From the NCBI RefSeq assembly GCF_900112265.1, contig NZ_FOLO01000020.1, positions 21,094 to 85,093 on the forward strand: a stretch of 64,000 nt of DNA. Reading direction: 5' to 3'. The position numbers were made by a program, and so were the translations under genes. Below the pieces are notes generated by a model that searched no databases, was not told where the DNA came from, and saw only the letters and a program-made list of their open reading frames with translations. Of the stretch, positions 8,438-18,052 are shown in pieces; position 1 is the first letter of the stretch, and every line of letters begins with the position of its first letter. This DNA comes from Pseudoalteromonas denitrificans DSM 6059. GTDB lineage: Bacteria; Pseudomonadota; Gammaproteobacteria; Enterobacterales; Alteromonadaceae.

Positions 8438-8899
8438 GTGCAAAACACTGAAAAGTCTGAGTCACTGGTTCTAAGTCAATTTTTTCCTTACCGATTCTCT
8501 ATGTTGCAACAAATGATCAGCGAAAATATCGCCAGCGTTTATACAGGAGAGTTTGACTTATCAAGACATGAATGGCGTGTTCTGGCGATTTTAGGTGAAC
8601 AAACTGGATTATCAGCAAAACACATTTCACAATTAACAAGCTTAGAAAAAATGCAAATCAGCCGTGCAATAAACCGCATGAAATCAAATGATTTAATTTA
8701 TGATGCAATAGATAAAAACGACAAACGATTCACCCTGTTATTTTTAACAAATAAGGGTCAAAGAATTTATCATATATTAGTACCTCGGGTTTTAGCGCGA
8801 GAAAAAGACCTACTTAAAGCACTATCAATGGAAGAGCAACAAGCATTAAATCAACTTCTTGATAAATTACAGCACAAAGCTGCTTTACTGCTGAAATAA
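8438..8899 (+). CDS. MarR-family transcriptional regulator
   Basis: 153-residue winged-helix repressor. The HTH is visible as LSAKHISQLTSLEKMQISRAINRMKSNDLI, with the recognition helix around residues 73-85, followed by the wing (DKNDKRFTLLFLTNKG) with the conserved D-R of MarR proteins. The start is GTG, chosen because TAGGAG lies 8 bp upstream and no nearer ATG exists. It is transcribed away from the VOC gene across two near-identical palindromes, so autorepression and control of the VOC gene are likely (inference). The ligand is not known; MarR proteins beside aromatic-degradation genes often sense aromatic acids. Confidence 0.9.
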   Translation: MQNTEKSESLVLSQFFPYRFSMLQQMISENIASVYTGEFDLSRHEWRVLAILGEQTGLSAKHISQLTSLEKMQISRAINRMKSNDLIYDAIDKNDKRFTLLFLTNKGQRIYHILVPRVLAREKDLLKALSMEEQQALNQLLDKLQHKAALLLK

Positions 8900-8950
8900 A
8901 GACGGCATAATATTGCTATAAAATTGCACCATAATTAAAAGAGTTACCTA

Positions 8951-9613
8951 ATGAATAATCTATCCAAATTAATTGCTCTGAGTATTTTATCTCTGTCTAT
9001 CAATGGTTGTTTTGATGCTGACAGAGCAATAAAACAAACTGATAAATTTATCGAAAAACAAAAAATAGATACACAAAAAACCAGTTGGAAAACACAACTA
9101 ACTCAACCCGAAATAATTGAATTCACTAAAGGAAAAGATTATTTTTGGGATTTGCAGACCAGCCAAGGTGATATCAGTATAAAACTACTACCTAATGTTG
9201 CGCCTATGCATGTTTCAAGTACTATTTATTTAACACAATTAGGCTTTTATGATGATTTAATTTTTCATCGTGTGATCCCTGGTTTTATGGCACAAGGGGG
9301 TGATCCACTGGGAACAGGCCAAGGGAATCCGGGGTACCGTTATCAAGGTGAGTTCTCTAAAGAGGCAACGCACAGTAAAGCCGGTATACTAAGCATGGCA
9401 AATGCAGGGCCTGGTACCGATGGCAGCCAATTTTTCATTACATTTAAAGCAACACCATTTCTAAATGGCCGTCATACCGTATTTGGTGAGGTCGTAAAAG
9501 GTTTAGATGATAGCCTGGCCAAAATTGAAGCTTTAGGAAGTCGTAGTGGTAGAACTGAATCCGAAGTTAAAATTATTAAAGCAGCAATACGTGTTGAAGA
9601 TAGCACCTCATAA
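8951..9613 (+). CDS. Lipoprotein cyclophilin-type peptidyl-prolyl isomerase
   Basis: 220 residues. An N-terminal signal ends in a lipobox-like SINGC (Cys20), so it is likely a lipid-anchored envelope protein. The cyclophilin domain occupies about 70-215, with the active-site Arg in FHRVIPGFMAQGG and the conserved FFITF, FLNGRHTVFG motifs. It should accelerate proline isomerisation during folding of envelope proteins. Its position 3' of the MarR gene, 51 bp away, does not suggest a functional link. A terminator follows. Confidence 0.92.
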   Translation: MNNLSKLIALSILSLSINGCFDADRAIKQTDKFIEKQKIDTQKTSWKTQLTQPEIIEFTKGKDYFWDLQTSQGDISIKLLPNVAPMHVSSTIYLTQLGFYDDLIFHRVIPGFMAQGGDPLGTGQGNPGYRYQGEFSKEATHSKAGILSMANAGPGTDGSQFFITFKATPFLNGRHTVFGEVVKGLDDSLAKIEALGSRSGRTESEVKIIKAAIRVEDSTS

Positions 9614-9644
9614 GTAAAAATGATTATTTGTTTATCAATATTGT

Positions 9645-9675
9645 AAAAAATGGCCAAAGTTATTGGCCATTTTAT
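9645..9675 (+). terminator. Terminator after cyclophilin gene
   Basis: 11-bp stem AAAATGGCCAA / TTGGCCATTTT, 5-base loop, T-rich 3' side. Confidence 0.8.
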
Positions 9676-9743
9676 ATATTTTTAATACAAATCGAATATA
9701 ATCCCTTCCCTTAGTTTTTATTCATCTAAATATTAATAAATTT

Positions 9744-10934
9744 ATGACCAATAATTCGTTCAGTACATTTAGAAGTATTCTTATTTTAGTTTTGCTTGTG
9801 ATTTTCTGCCCATTAGCAATTGATATATATTTACCCGCCTTTGTAGAAATAGCCACAAGCCTGAGTGTATCCAATAGTGATGTTCAACTAACAATTAGTT
9901 TGTTTATGGTGAGTGTAGGCATTGCCCAACTTATTTTAGGTCCTCTATCAGACAAATATGGCAGAAAACCCATTGCCTTATTTGGCATTATTACCTACAC
10001 AATAACTTCTTTTTTTGCTTATTTAGCAACAAATTTTGACATGTTGATATTTGCTAGAATACTTCAAGGAATTGGCGCCAGTGCAACTTTTGTTTCTTGT
10101 TTTGCAATTGTAAGAGATAGCTTCAATGCCAATAAAAGTGCACAAATGATCACTTATTTAAATGGTATTGTGTGCTTTATACCTGCCTTGGCACCAATTT
10201 TAGGTAGTTGGTTGACCATACAATTTGGTTGGAGAATGAACTTTTTATTTTTGACTGGCTTTGGTCTAATAAGTCTAGTGATATTTTTATCCACTTTTAA
10301 AGAAACAAAACCCCAAGATAGTTACTACCAAGGTAATATTTTAGATTTAAGGCGTTTTATGCCTATGCTCGGTCATTCAGGTTTTATGTTCAACGCCTGT
10401 ATTTGTTTATTAGCAATGTCAGCAATTTTAGCATTTGTTACTTCTGCACCAGCGTGGTTAATGAAAGAGCAAGGTTTAACAATGGAAAGCTTCACACATT
10501 GGTTTTCTATCAATGCACTCATTAGTATATGTGCCAGTTTTATCGCTCCTATTTTTATAAAGCGAAGCACTAAGAAGGCACTTTCAATTGGCTTAATGTT
10601 ATTAGTATTAGGTGGGGGATTGTTAATAGCACTATCAAGCATTAAACAGGCTTGGGCTTTTATGCTCCCTATATTCATGACATCTGTAGGTTTAGCACTT
10701 ACTTTAGGCTCAGCAGCAGGTAAAGCATTAGAGCCTTTTTCAAAACAGGCTGGTACAGCTTCAGCCCTTATAGGGTTAATGCAAATGAGTGGAGCAGGAC
10801 TATTTGTGACAATAACACAAACGTTTAACCTAAATGCGCCTATGTATGTCGCCTTTCATATGATCTTATTATTACCTATGCTGATATTATTACTCACTGA
10901 TAATGAGCAAACTTTACATTATGAAATGAGTTAA
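9744..10934 (+). CDS. Bcr/CflA-type multidrug efflux MFS transporter
   Basis: 396 residues with twelve predicted membrane helices. The DHA1 drug/H+ antiporter hallmarks are visible: ADIYLPA-like AIDIYLPAF in TM1, motif A GPLSDKYGRKP (about 70-80) and RILQGIGASA with the conserved Arg in TM4. Family members (Bcr, CmlA, FloR) export drugs or sulfonamides, bicyclomycin, chloramphenicol or cysteine; no substrate can be assigned. It stands alone, followed by a tandem heptamer repeat. Confidence 0.9.
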   Translation: MTNNSFSTFRSILILVLLVIFCPLAIDIYLPAFVEIATSLSVSNSDVQLTISLFMVSVGIAQLILGPLSDKYGRKPIALFGIITYTITSFFAYLATNFDMLIFARILQGIGASATFVSCFAIVRDSFNANKSAQMITYLNGIVCFIPALAPILGSWLTIQFGWRMNFLFLTGFGLISLVIFLSTFKETKPQDSYYQGNILDLRRFMPMLGHSGFMFNACICLLAMSAILAFVTSAPAWLMKEQGLTMESFTHWFSINALISICASFIAPIFIKRSTKKALSIGLMLLVLGGGLLIALSSIKQAWAFMLPIFMTSVGLALTLGSAAGKALEPFSKQAGTASALIGLMQMSGAGLFVTITQTFNLNAPMYVAFHMILLLPMLILLLTDNEQTLHYEMS

Positions 10935-11262
<328 letters not shown>

Positions 11263-12627
11263 TTAACTAAATAATTGTTTAGCCCATTTAGTTAAGCCTG
11301 CAGTTACACTACCAAAATGATCCCCATTAAGCATAGGAATATCACCTAATGCATTTTTTAATGCCGCCTTAATCAAGGGTGATTGCGCACTGCCACCTGT
11401 GAGATAAATTACATCTGGCTGACAACCGCCCTGTTTAATAGCATCAATTACTAAATGAATTACCTGGGTTATACATGAATCAATTGCACTTGCTAATTGT
11501 TCCTGCGCAATATAATGATTTAGCCCATTTTCAACAAAACCAAGGTCTGCTAAATATTCATTCTCTGAAGAGAGTGATATCTTTGCTAACTCAGCAGTGC
11601 GTACCAGTTGGTGTCCCTGCTTATTTCTTTGTAAATTCAGCAATCTTTTAAATTTTAAAGGCTCACTGACCTCTAAAACAAAATCACTCAAAGCTCTTTG
11701 ATTTTTACTGCTGTAAAATTCACTTTGCAAGATCACGTCATTAATTTTACATGCATTCCAAAATGGTTGGTTTGGCATGGGAATACCTGACTTTAATGTT
11801 GTATTAGAGCCAAATAAAGGCATTAAACCATGATATGCCAAGTTTATATCAAGATCATTCCCCCCAATACGTTTACCTGTATGAGCCAAAAAGTCTTTTT
11901 GTCTGTCATTGTTATTTCGATATGAAGGGCCCATTTTAACTAATGAGCAATCTGTTGTACCACCACCAATATCCACAACTAGGACCGTTTTATCAGTTTC
12001 CAACCTTGATTCAAAATCAATACCTGCAGCTAAAGGTTCATATAAAAAATCAACATTTTTAAAACCTGCACGTACAGCTGCATTACTTAAAATAGTCAGT
12101 GCTTGCTGATTGCTTTTTTCACCACCAATTGCTTGAAAGTTAACCGGTCGGCCAATTACAGTATGGTTCAGTTCAGCATCTAAATACGTTTCAGCACGTT
12201 GCTTTAATGTCATGATCATTGCACATGCAATATCTTCAAAAAAGTCTAATTGCTGCTGCTTCAAACCTACCGCACCAAAAAATGATTTAGGTGATTTAAC
12301 AAAATGCCCTTCTTCAGGACATGCTATATATTCTTCAATTGCTTCGCGACCTAAATGAATTTTACATTCATCATCTCTAAGATCTAAGTTTGATTTCACT
12401 AACGGTAAAGAATTTAATAATGCTTGGCGTGATTTTTGATAATCTTGTTTGAGCACATCTGAACTAATATTTTGATGTACTTGCGATACAATTAAACTCG
12501 GATGTAAGGCATATAAAGTAGACGGAATATAATGACTTTTTCCCTCTAAAGGAACCAGATTAACCTGATTTTGTTGCCAAACACCTATAGCACAATTTGA
12601 ACTACCATAATCAAACCCTGCAAACAT
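11263..12627 (-). CDS. yegD: Hsp70-like protein of the YegD family
   Basis: 454 residues from the preferred start. It has the actin-like ATPase fold of DnaK: phosphate 1 motif FDYGSSNCAIG near the N-terminus, the phosphate 2 region DIGGGTTDCSLVKMG and the adenosine motif YLTGGSAQSPL near the C-terminus, but no C-terminal peptide-binding domain. This is the size and arrangement of E. coli YegD (about 450 aa). Its biological role is not established. The ATG at 12627 is chosen because family members begin directly with the FxGxDxGTSN strand; an upstream start at 12669 adds an unlikely 14-residue hydrophobic extension without a Shine-Dalgarno. Confidence 0.9.
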   Translation of the reverse strand: MFAGFDYGSSNCAIGVWQQNQVNLVPLEGKSHYIPSTLYALHPSLIVSQVHQNISSDVLKQDYQKSRQALLNSLPLVKSNLDLRDDECKIHLGREAIEEYIACPEEGHFVKSPKSFFGAVGLKQQQLDFFEDIACAMIMTLKQRAETYLDAELNHTVIGRPVNFQAIGGEKSNQQALTILSNAAVRAGFKNVDFLYEPLAAGIDFESRLETDKTVLVVDIGGGTTDCSLVKMGPSYRNNNDRQKDFLAHTGKRIGGNDLDINLAYHGLMPLFGSNTTLKSGIPMPNQPFWNACKINDVILQSEFYSSKNQRALSDFVLEVSEPLKFKRLLNLQRNKQGHQLVRTAELAKISLSSENEYLADLGFVENGLNHYIAQEQLASAIDSCITQVIHLVIDAIKQGGCQPDVIYLTGGSAQSPLIKAALKNALGDIPMLNGDHFGSVTAGLTKWAKQLFS

Positions 12628-12701
12628 ATTAACTAAACCTAAATAATAAAAGGCTGCGCAAAATAGCATAGGGATATACTTGTATCAACTCATATTAAAA
12701 A

Positions 12702-13541
12702 CTAATGTCTAATTCTCATAAAACTAGCAAACTTAGGGATTTGGTTTTTAGTTAACCCATGGTAACTAAAAGTAATTATATCTCCTATTTTTGGCGGGTT
12801 TTTTCTTTCAAAATCAGTAAAACCACTGCCAATTTTGAACTCTATACCTGATGTCGTTTTGACTAAAAGTGAGCCCAACATCCCCTTAAATTTCCCCTTG
12901 CCTGGTAAAAGCGCGATGACAGTCGCTTCAGCATCCATAAAAGGTTTTAATTTAATTAAATTTCGACTGCGACCAGATTGAAAAGTGGCATTTTGATGAT
13001 GCAGCATCAAACCTTCAGCTCCTTTATCAACATAGTCTTTTAATAATGCAGTTAAATTTTCATTACTCTCAACTTTAAATTGTTGTACAGCTTTAATATG
13101 GTTTAAATTTAAGTTATTGATCAACTTATGATATTTTTCATACCTTAAACTAAAAGACAGTTTTTTATCGGGTACATCAAACACCATATACTTTATATAC
13201 TGCCAATTTTCATTTGGTTCATTTCTTCTTACCGTTGAGGAAATAAATTCAAACTCCCCTCTTCGTGACCACAGCTCTCCATCTAACCAAATGTTTGGTA
13301 ATTTCTCAATAAACCATTTAGGAGCATAAATGTGTTTCCCAGAACGTGTCTTTAATGTTTTGCCATTCCAAATAGCACGAATGCCATCATATTTTTCACT
13401 GACTAAATAATCTTTAATATTAATGTTTTGGTGATACTTCATTGCAAGTTGTACTGGATGAAGTATTTTATCAGCAGAAAAAGTGAGTGAGCTAAAAAAA
13501 TAATTAAAGAGACAAAAACCTAAGATTAAGAACATTCGCAT
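12702..13541 (-). CDS. Exported ATP-dependent DNA ligase (Lig E type)
   Basis: 279 residues, a minimal ATP-dependent DNA ligase: adenylation domain plus OB-fold, no DNA-binding domain. Motif I is SEKYDGIRA with the adenylated Lys50; motif III region LDGELW, motif IV EGLMLH and motif V LIKLKPF are visible, and the OB-fold runs to the C-terminus. The first 22 residues form a signal peptide (hydrophobic core LILGFCLFNYFF, cleavage near TFSA-D), so the protein is predicted periplasmic. Lig E enzymes are known from Haemophilus, Neisseria, Vibrio and Psychromonas; a role in extracellular DNA uptake or biofilm has been proposed. It lies alone between yegD and the aminotransferase gene. Confidence 0.93.
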   Translation of the reverse strand: MRMFLILGFCLFNYFFSSLTFSADKILHPVQLAMKYHQNINIKDYLVSEKYDGIRAIWNGKTLKTRSGKHIYAPKWFIEKLPNIWLDGELWSRRGEFEFISSTVRRNEPNENWQYIKYMVFDVPDKKLSFSLRYEKYHKLINNLNLNHIKAVQQFKVESNENLTALLKDYVDKGAEGLMLHHQNATFQSGRSRNLIKLKPFMDAEATVIALLPGKGKFKGMLGSLLVKTTSGIEFKIGSGFTDFERKNPPKIGDIITFSYHGLTKNQIPKFASFMRIRH

Positions 13542-13591
13542 TATTGAATCCTTTCAAATATTATTGCGTGAGTTATAACCATAGTCTTTAA

Positions 13592-13621
13592 AAACAAAAA
13601 AGGTGACCTCAGTCACCTTTT
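13592..13621 (-). terminator. Terminator after aminotransferase gene
   Basis: AAAAGGTGAC / GTCACCTTTT stem with a 4-base loop; on the minus strand it is followed by a T-run, fitting the aminotransferase transcript that ends at 13642. Confidence 0.85.
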
Positions 13622-13641
13622 ATATCAAAAAATTTAGTTGC

Positions 13642-14832
13642 TTATTTAATTACATCAGCAACCGCTTTAGCAAAGTATTCAATATTTGCTTTACTAACAC
13701 CGGCAACATTAACACGACTAGAACCTACAATGTAAATTGCATATTCTTTTTGTAATCTTTCAATTTGTTCTTTTGTAATACTTAAGAAAGAGAACATACC
13801 ATGCTGATGTTTAATAAACGAAAAATCTTGAGCAACATCTTGTGCATGTAAGTTATCAACAATTAAAGAGCGAAGACCATTAATACGATCACGCATTTGT
13901 GCTAATTCTTGATGCCATAAACCTGTCAGTTCTTCTGAACCTAAAATAGTATCCACTATTGTCGCACCATGGGCTGGAGGCATTGAATAAATCCCACGAA
14001 CAACACTTAATAAAACAGAGTTTGAAACATTTGCAACTGCAGTGTCTTTTGCAATGATTGAACATGCACCAATACGCTCACGATATAAACCAAAGTTTTT
14101 AGAGCATGAAGAACAAATAATCATTTCTTCAACTGTATCAGCTAATACACGTAAACCTGCAGCATCTTCATTTAAACTTGCACCAAAACCTTGGTATGCA
14201 ATATCCACTAATGGTGTAAAACCAACATCTTTAGCAAGTTCAGCAACGACCTTCCATTGTTCTTGGTTTAAATCCATACCACTTGGGTTATGGCAACAAG
14301 CATGTAATAAAACAATATCACCTTTAGGCACTTGCTTTAATGCTGTGATCATTTCATCAAATAATAGACCTTTATTTTCATAGTCGTAATAAGGGTATTC
14401 TTTAACTTGTAAACCAGCAGCTTCAAATAAACTAATGTGATTTGCCCATGTTGGCGTTGTTACCCAAACAGTTGCCTGTGGATTACAACGAGCAATAAAT
14501 TCAGCTGCAACACGTAAAGCACCTGTTCCGCCTGGAGTTTGTGCTGTACGTACACGATCTGCAAGTAAAGCACTATGTTCGCCTAATAACAAAGATTCCA
14601 TTTTACGACAATAACCAAGATCACCCGCTAAACCTATGTATGATTTTGAGGTCTCATTCTCTAAACGAAATGCTTCAGCTTTTTTGACTGATTCAAGAAT
14701 AGGTGTATCGCCTTGCTCATTTTTATATACACCAACACCTAAGTCGATTTTATTTGGGTTAGTATCCTGTTGATACGCAGCCATTAAGCCTAAAATTGGA
14801 TCTGTTGGTAATGGTTTTAAATTTGAGAACAT
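13642..14832 (-). CDS. Aromatic/aspartate aminotransferase (AspC/TyrB subgroup I)
   Basis: 396 residues from the preferred start. PLP-dependent class I aminotransferase closest to the E. coli AspC/TyrB group, as shown by MFSNLKPLPTDPILGL at the N-terminus, the LGVGVYK motif, HNPSG, the PLP-binding lysine in SCSKNFGLYRERIGA, and the substrate-carboxylate Arg in SSRVNVAG. It interconverts phenylpyruvate, 4-hydroxyphenylpyruvate or oxaloacetate with the matching amino acid, so it can supply both the last step of Phe/Tyr synthesis (after pheA/tyrA) and the first step of Tyr degradation (before hpd). The ATG at 14832 aligns with AspC and has AAGAGATGAG upstream; an ATG 18 bp earlier lacks any Shine-Dalgarno. 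Confidence 0.92.
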   Translation of the reverse strand: MFSNLKPLPTDPILGLMAAYQQDTNPNKIDLGVGVYKNEQGDTPILESVKKAEAFRLENETSKSYIGLAGDLGYCRKMESLLLGEHSALLADRVRTAQTPGGTGALRVAAEFIARCNPQATVWVTTPTWANHISLFEAAGLQVKEYPYYDYENKGLLFDEMITALKQVPKGDIVLLHACCHNPSGMDLNQEQWKVVAELAKDVGFTPLVDIAYQGFGASLNEDAAGLRVLADTVEEMIICSSCSKNFGLYRERIGACSIIAKDTAVANVSNSVLLSVVRGIYSMPPAHGATIVDTILGSEELTGLWHQELAQMRDRINGLRSLIVDNLHAQDVAQDFSFIKHQHGMFSFLSITKEQIERLQKEYAIYIVGSSRVNVAGVSKANIEYFAKAVADVIK

Positions 14833-14972
14833 TTGCTCATCTCTTTTCATTTTATGGGGTTAAAAGTTACACTTTAAAAATTTTTATTACGCATGTTAAT
14901 AACAAAAGTTAAATTTTATCATTTCGTATCTAGCTTAACATAAACTATGCGTTTTGGTTGCTTTGGGAATAA

Positions 14973-15695
14973 TTATGCAGGTAAATAATTTGGTATTAAT
15001 AAACAGGCTGCAATTAACAAAGCAAGCGTATTTTCATCAAAAAAATCAACTTTAAAGGCCTCTGCGTCAATAATTCCTAACATTTCTCCTGATGCTGTCA
15101 ATATCGGTAAACAGACTTCAGATTTAACTTTTGGGTCACAAATATAATATTCACCACCCGAACTTTGATACTTAGGAATGTCATTTATAATTCTCCCTTT
15201 TTTAGTAAGTGCAACTTGAACATTATTACTGAGTTTTGCAAATTCACTTGTTAGCGGGAATAAAGGCCGACTAGGTGCGCCATGATAGGCAAGCTTTACT
15301 AATTCAGTCTCTGATAATACAAATCGTTTTTGATAAATACCAAACCAATCAAGATTTGTTTTCTGAGACACATAAGTAACAATTTTTGTTAGCGCATTCA
15401 TACACTCAAATAATTCATGCTCGATTGTTTTTTGATTTTTTAATAAAATAGACTTTAAATCAAAGGGTTCCTTTTGAAGCTCACCAAATAAGCTACAACT
15501 TCCGCCTTCTCCGAGTTCTGGGATCTGATACTCCCAAACTATTTCTTTCGTTTTTGCTTCACTCGCAATATATTGAGTTAATGATTTAATGTGTTCGTTT
15601 ACTAAGTGCTGATCGCATTCAACTTGTATTGTGTTTAAATAACCCAACATAATGGACGTCCATACATCTAAATATCTATTTAAGGAGGGTATCAT
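14973..15695 (-). CDS. GAF-domain protein of unknown function
   Basis: 240 residues. The C-terminal half (about 95-235) is a GAF fold: LDWFGIYQ, AYHGAPSRPLF, then EYYICDPKVKSEVCLPI and GEMLGIIDAEAFKVDFFDE. The latter strands resemble free methionine-R-sulfoxide reductase (YebR), and cysteines are present in YICD and SEVC, but the full YebR Cys set is not confirmed. The N-terminal 90 residues match nothing I recognise. It sits just downstream of the three-domain CrsR-like regulator (15 bp gap), so it may belong to the same operon and act as a small-molecule or redox sensor for it (inference). Start choice is uncertain, with no good Shine-Dalgarno. Confidence 0.7.
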   Translation of the reverse strand: MIPSLNRYLDVWTSIMLGYLNTIQVECDQHLVNEHIKSLTQYIASEAKTKEIVWEYQIPELGEGGSCSLFGELQKEPFDLKSILLKNQKTIEHELFECMNALTKIVTYVSQKTNLDWFGIYQKRFVLSETELVKLAYHGAPSRPLFPLTSEFAKLSNNVQVALTKKGRIINDIPKYQSSGGEYYICDPKVKSEVCLPILTASGEMLGIIDAEAFKVDFFDENTLALLIAACLLIPNYLPA

Positions 15696-15710
15696 GAAAA
15701 TAAATTAAAG

Positions 15711-17375
15711 TTAAGCTGTCGCTCTTTCATTTAAACAATAATAAATATTGATTTTATTACCGATATCATTGTAAGTAATACTTGATGCTATTTCTTCCAT
15801 AAGCCCTAAACCTCGACCATAGGAATGCCCTTTGTTATCTGCATGATGATTATGAGCAGTGCAAAACCCTGAACCAGAATCTTCAATAGAAAAAATCACA
15901 TTTTGAGTTTCAGGTAAATAGCTCGCCTCAAAATGTAATTCTCCCGACTCTAGTGTTGCAAGCGCTTGCGCTCTATTATCATAATATTCATAAAACCCTT
16001 CTTCTGTATCTTTAATGCTAGAATCAAGCTTTAAAATGCCATGGTCCAAAGCATTATTGTAAGCTTCTGACAATAATAGAAATAAATTAGATCGATGCTC
16101 AGATGCGCCCTCGATACTGCAAATTATGTCAACAAACTGTACAATAGGATCATTATGTTTTAATTGTTTGTGGTTTAGCTTAACAGTGAATGACATCGGA
16201 ATTTGAGAAAAGCTTCTAGGTTCTTCATCAGGCAAGGCTGTTTCTTTGCAATTAATTAAAGCCAGACTTAAATCATCTTGTTGTGCAATATCTCCACTAA
16301 ACTCTTTAACAGCATTTACGACATCATTAATTTTTGACTTCTCAGGACAAGACATTAATTCTAATACACGTTCTTCACCAAAAAAATTATCATTAATATC
16401 TGAAGCTTCAATAATGCCATCGGTAAAAACCAGAATACGGTCTGTATTTTCAACTTCAAAATGAACTATGGTATCTTCAAACTCATAAGTTTCTAATATG
16501 CCCAAAGCCATATGCTGCGACTCAAGTGACTTTTTCACTTTACCTTGCATATCTAAGAGGTAACCATCAGGTAAGCCCCCAAGCCAGGCACTCACACTAC
16601 GTCCAGTTTTATTCAGTTCAAGAATAGATGCTGCGCAAAACATATGGCCTGGGAGTAAATCAGCCAGCATAGTATTTAGCTCGGAAGCTATCTCACCCAC
16701 GGTAAGCCCTTTATGAGCCATACTATAAAATATTTTTGATACAGGAAGTGCGCCTATTGCAGCTGCTAACCCATGACCAGTAAAATCACCAAGTAAAATA
16801 TATAAGCCACCAATAGGGCTAGGAGAAACTAAAAAAATATCACCATTAAACATAGATGCTGGGGACAAATGATAATCTATAATATCGGGCACATTTAAGT
16901 GTTCAACTAAAGCATTATTAAAGATATGCTCAACAATTTCATGCTCTCTTTGTACTTCATTTTGGTAACGTTCTAATAATTTATTTTGTTCAAAACTATT
17001 TTGACTCAACTCTCTAGTACGGCTATGGGCTTTTATTTTTGCTGACAAGATAATTTTATCAAATGGTTTACTAATAAAATCATCTCCCCCAACCTCTAAA
17101 CACCTAATCAAACTTGCTTTATCATCTAGGGCTGTAATAAATATTATTGGTAAATATACATCATGTACTTGTTTTTTAATAAGCGGTGCAGCTTCAAAGC
17201 CATCCATGATAGGCATTAAAACATCTAATAAAACAATATCGGGATCTATCGTTATTAATTGTTCAACAGCTTGTTTACCGTTAGAAACACAAAAAACCTG
17301 ATGTGACTCTTGCTCCAACATAAACTTTAATAAAGTACAATTTAACTCTTGATCATCAACAACTAAAATACGCAA
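15711..17375 (-). CDS. crsR: Three-domain partner-switching response regulator: REC - PP2C phosphatase - anti-sigma kinase (CrsR-like)
   Basis: 554 residues from a TTG start chosen because TTGGAG lies 6 bp upstream and the receiver then begins MRILVVDD. Domain order: receiver (about 1-120; phosphoacceptor Asp in LLDVLMPIMDG, Lys in SKPFDK), coiled linker, SpoIIE/PP2C serine phosphatase (about 180-375; LLGDFTGHG, FTDGIIEA), and a C-terminal GHKL anti-sigma kinase (about 415-550; N-box SEAYNNALDHG, G1 EDSGSGF, G2 GRGLGLME). This is the architecture of Shewanella CrsR and Pseudomonas HsbR, which bind or release sigma-S or FlgM-type partners according to the phosphorylation state of a STAS antagonist. 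The STAS gene is directly upstream (75 bp from its stop). Confidence 0.88.
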   Translation of the reverse strand: MRILVVDDQELNCTLLKFMLEQESHQVFCVSNGKQAVEQLITIDPDIVLLDVLMPIMDGFEAAPLIKKQVHDVYLPIIFITALDDKASLIRCLEVGGDDFISKPFDKIILSAKIKAHSRTRELSQNSFEQNKLLERYQNEVQREHEIVEHIFNNALVEHLNVPDIIDYHLSPASMFNGDIFLVSPSPIGGLYILLGDFTGHGLAAAIGALPVSKIFYSMAHKGLTVGEIASELNTMLADLLPGHMFCAASILELNKTGRSVSAWLGGLPDGYLLDMQGKVKKSLESQHMALGILETYEFEDTIVHFEVENTDRILVFTDGIIEASDINDNFFGEERVLELMSCPEKSKINDVVNAVKEFSGDIAQQDDLSLALINCKETALPDEEPRSFSQIPMSFTVKLNHKQLKHNDPIVQFVDIICSIEGASEHRSNLFLLLSEAYNNALDHGILKLDSSIKDTEEGFYEYYDNRAQALATLESGELHFEASYLPETQNVIFSIEDSGSGFCTAHNHHADNKGHSYGRGLGLMEEIASSITYNDIGNKINIYYCLNERATA

Positions 17376-17450
17376 ATAAAACTCCAAAAAATAAGCTAAC
17401 AACAATAATTTTATCTATTAATCATCCTCTTGCAATGTAAAGTCGGTGAG

Positions 17451-17756
17451 TCAATCAATATCAAATTTTTTATCAAATCGGGATATTTGCAATATCTTTT
17501 TTATTTGGGGTCTACAATTTGCTATTTGAATACTTGAAACTGAATCTCCAAGAGATTTCTTCATATTCAATAACATACCTAAAGCAGAGCTGTCCATATA
17601 ATCAGTTTCTCTTAAATCAACTATCACTCTAGGTGTTTTTTCTCCAATCTCTGAATACGCAGATCGAAATGCTTGCACCAGATTAAAGTCAAACTTTCCT
17701 TTTATTTGTATCGTGAATAACGCACCGTCAGATGAAAAGCTTTTATTCAAACTCAT
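17451..17756 (-). CDS. crsA: STAS-domain anti-sigma factor antagonist (CrsA-like)
   Basis: 101 residues, a single STAS domain. The phosphorylatable serine lies in DYMDSSALGML (DSSALG, residues 56-61), the standard antagonist motif. It should be dephosphorylated by the PP2C domain and phosphorylated by the kinase domain of the adjacent three-domain regulator; in Shewanella the equivalent CrsA releases sigma-S from CrsR. First gene of the leftward crsA-crsR-(GAF) unit. The ATG is preceded by AAGGAAAA. Confidence 0.88.
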   Translation of the reverse strand: MSLNKSFSSDGALFTIQIKGKFDFNLVQAFRSAYSEIGEKTPRVIVDLRETDYMDSSALGMLLNMKKSLGDSVSSIQIANCRPQIKKILQISRFDKKFDID

Positions 17757-18052
17757 TATATTTTCCTTAATTTAGAAAATGCATATGTCTATTAATGAGA
17801 TATCTTTTATCTCACTATAAATAAAGCTGTTAATCTGCGCTTTTTCAACATAAGTTTGAAATTAATATCATCTTTTAGCTTTTTAACATGCAATAGTAGT
17901 CAATACTATTTTGATAGGTTAATATAAGAATCAATTTTTCATCATTATTTATAAATAATCATATTTATTTTCCAGATACGCTTTCTTGTCACTGGAAATA
18001 TCATAAACTCTCATTAGCTACGCCAAAGGCCCTACTCAACAAAGGTAAATTT

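Noticed and set aside
13642..14850. Upstream ATG for the aminotransferase (MKRDEQ extension)
   Set aside because: No Shine-Dalgarno, and homologues start at MFSN; the later ATG was used.
15681..15706. Strong AGGAGG plus ATG on the plus strand inside the GAF gene start region
   Set aside because: The frame is only four codons (MKIN) before a stop; looks fortuitous.
17796..17814. Hairpin TGAGATA-TCTTT-TATCTCA upstream of crsA-like gene
   Set aside because: No T-run and no known operator match; could be chance in AT-rich DNA.
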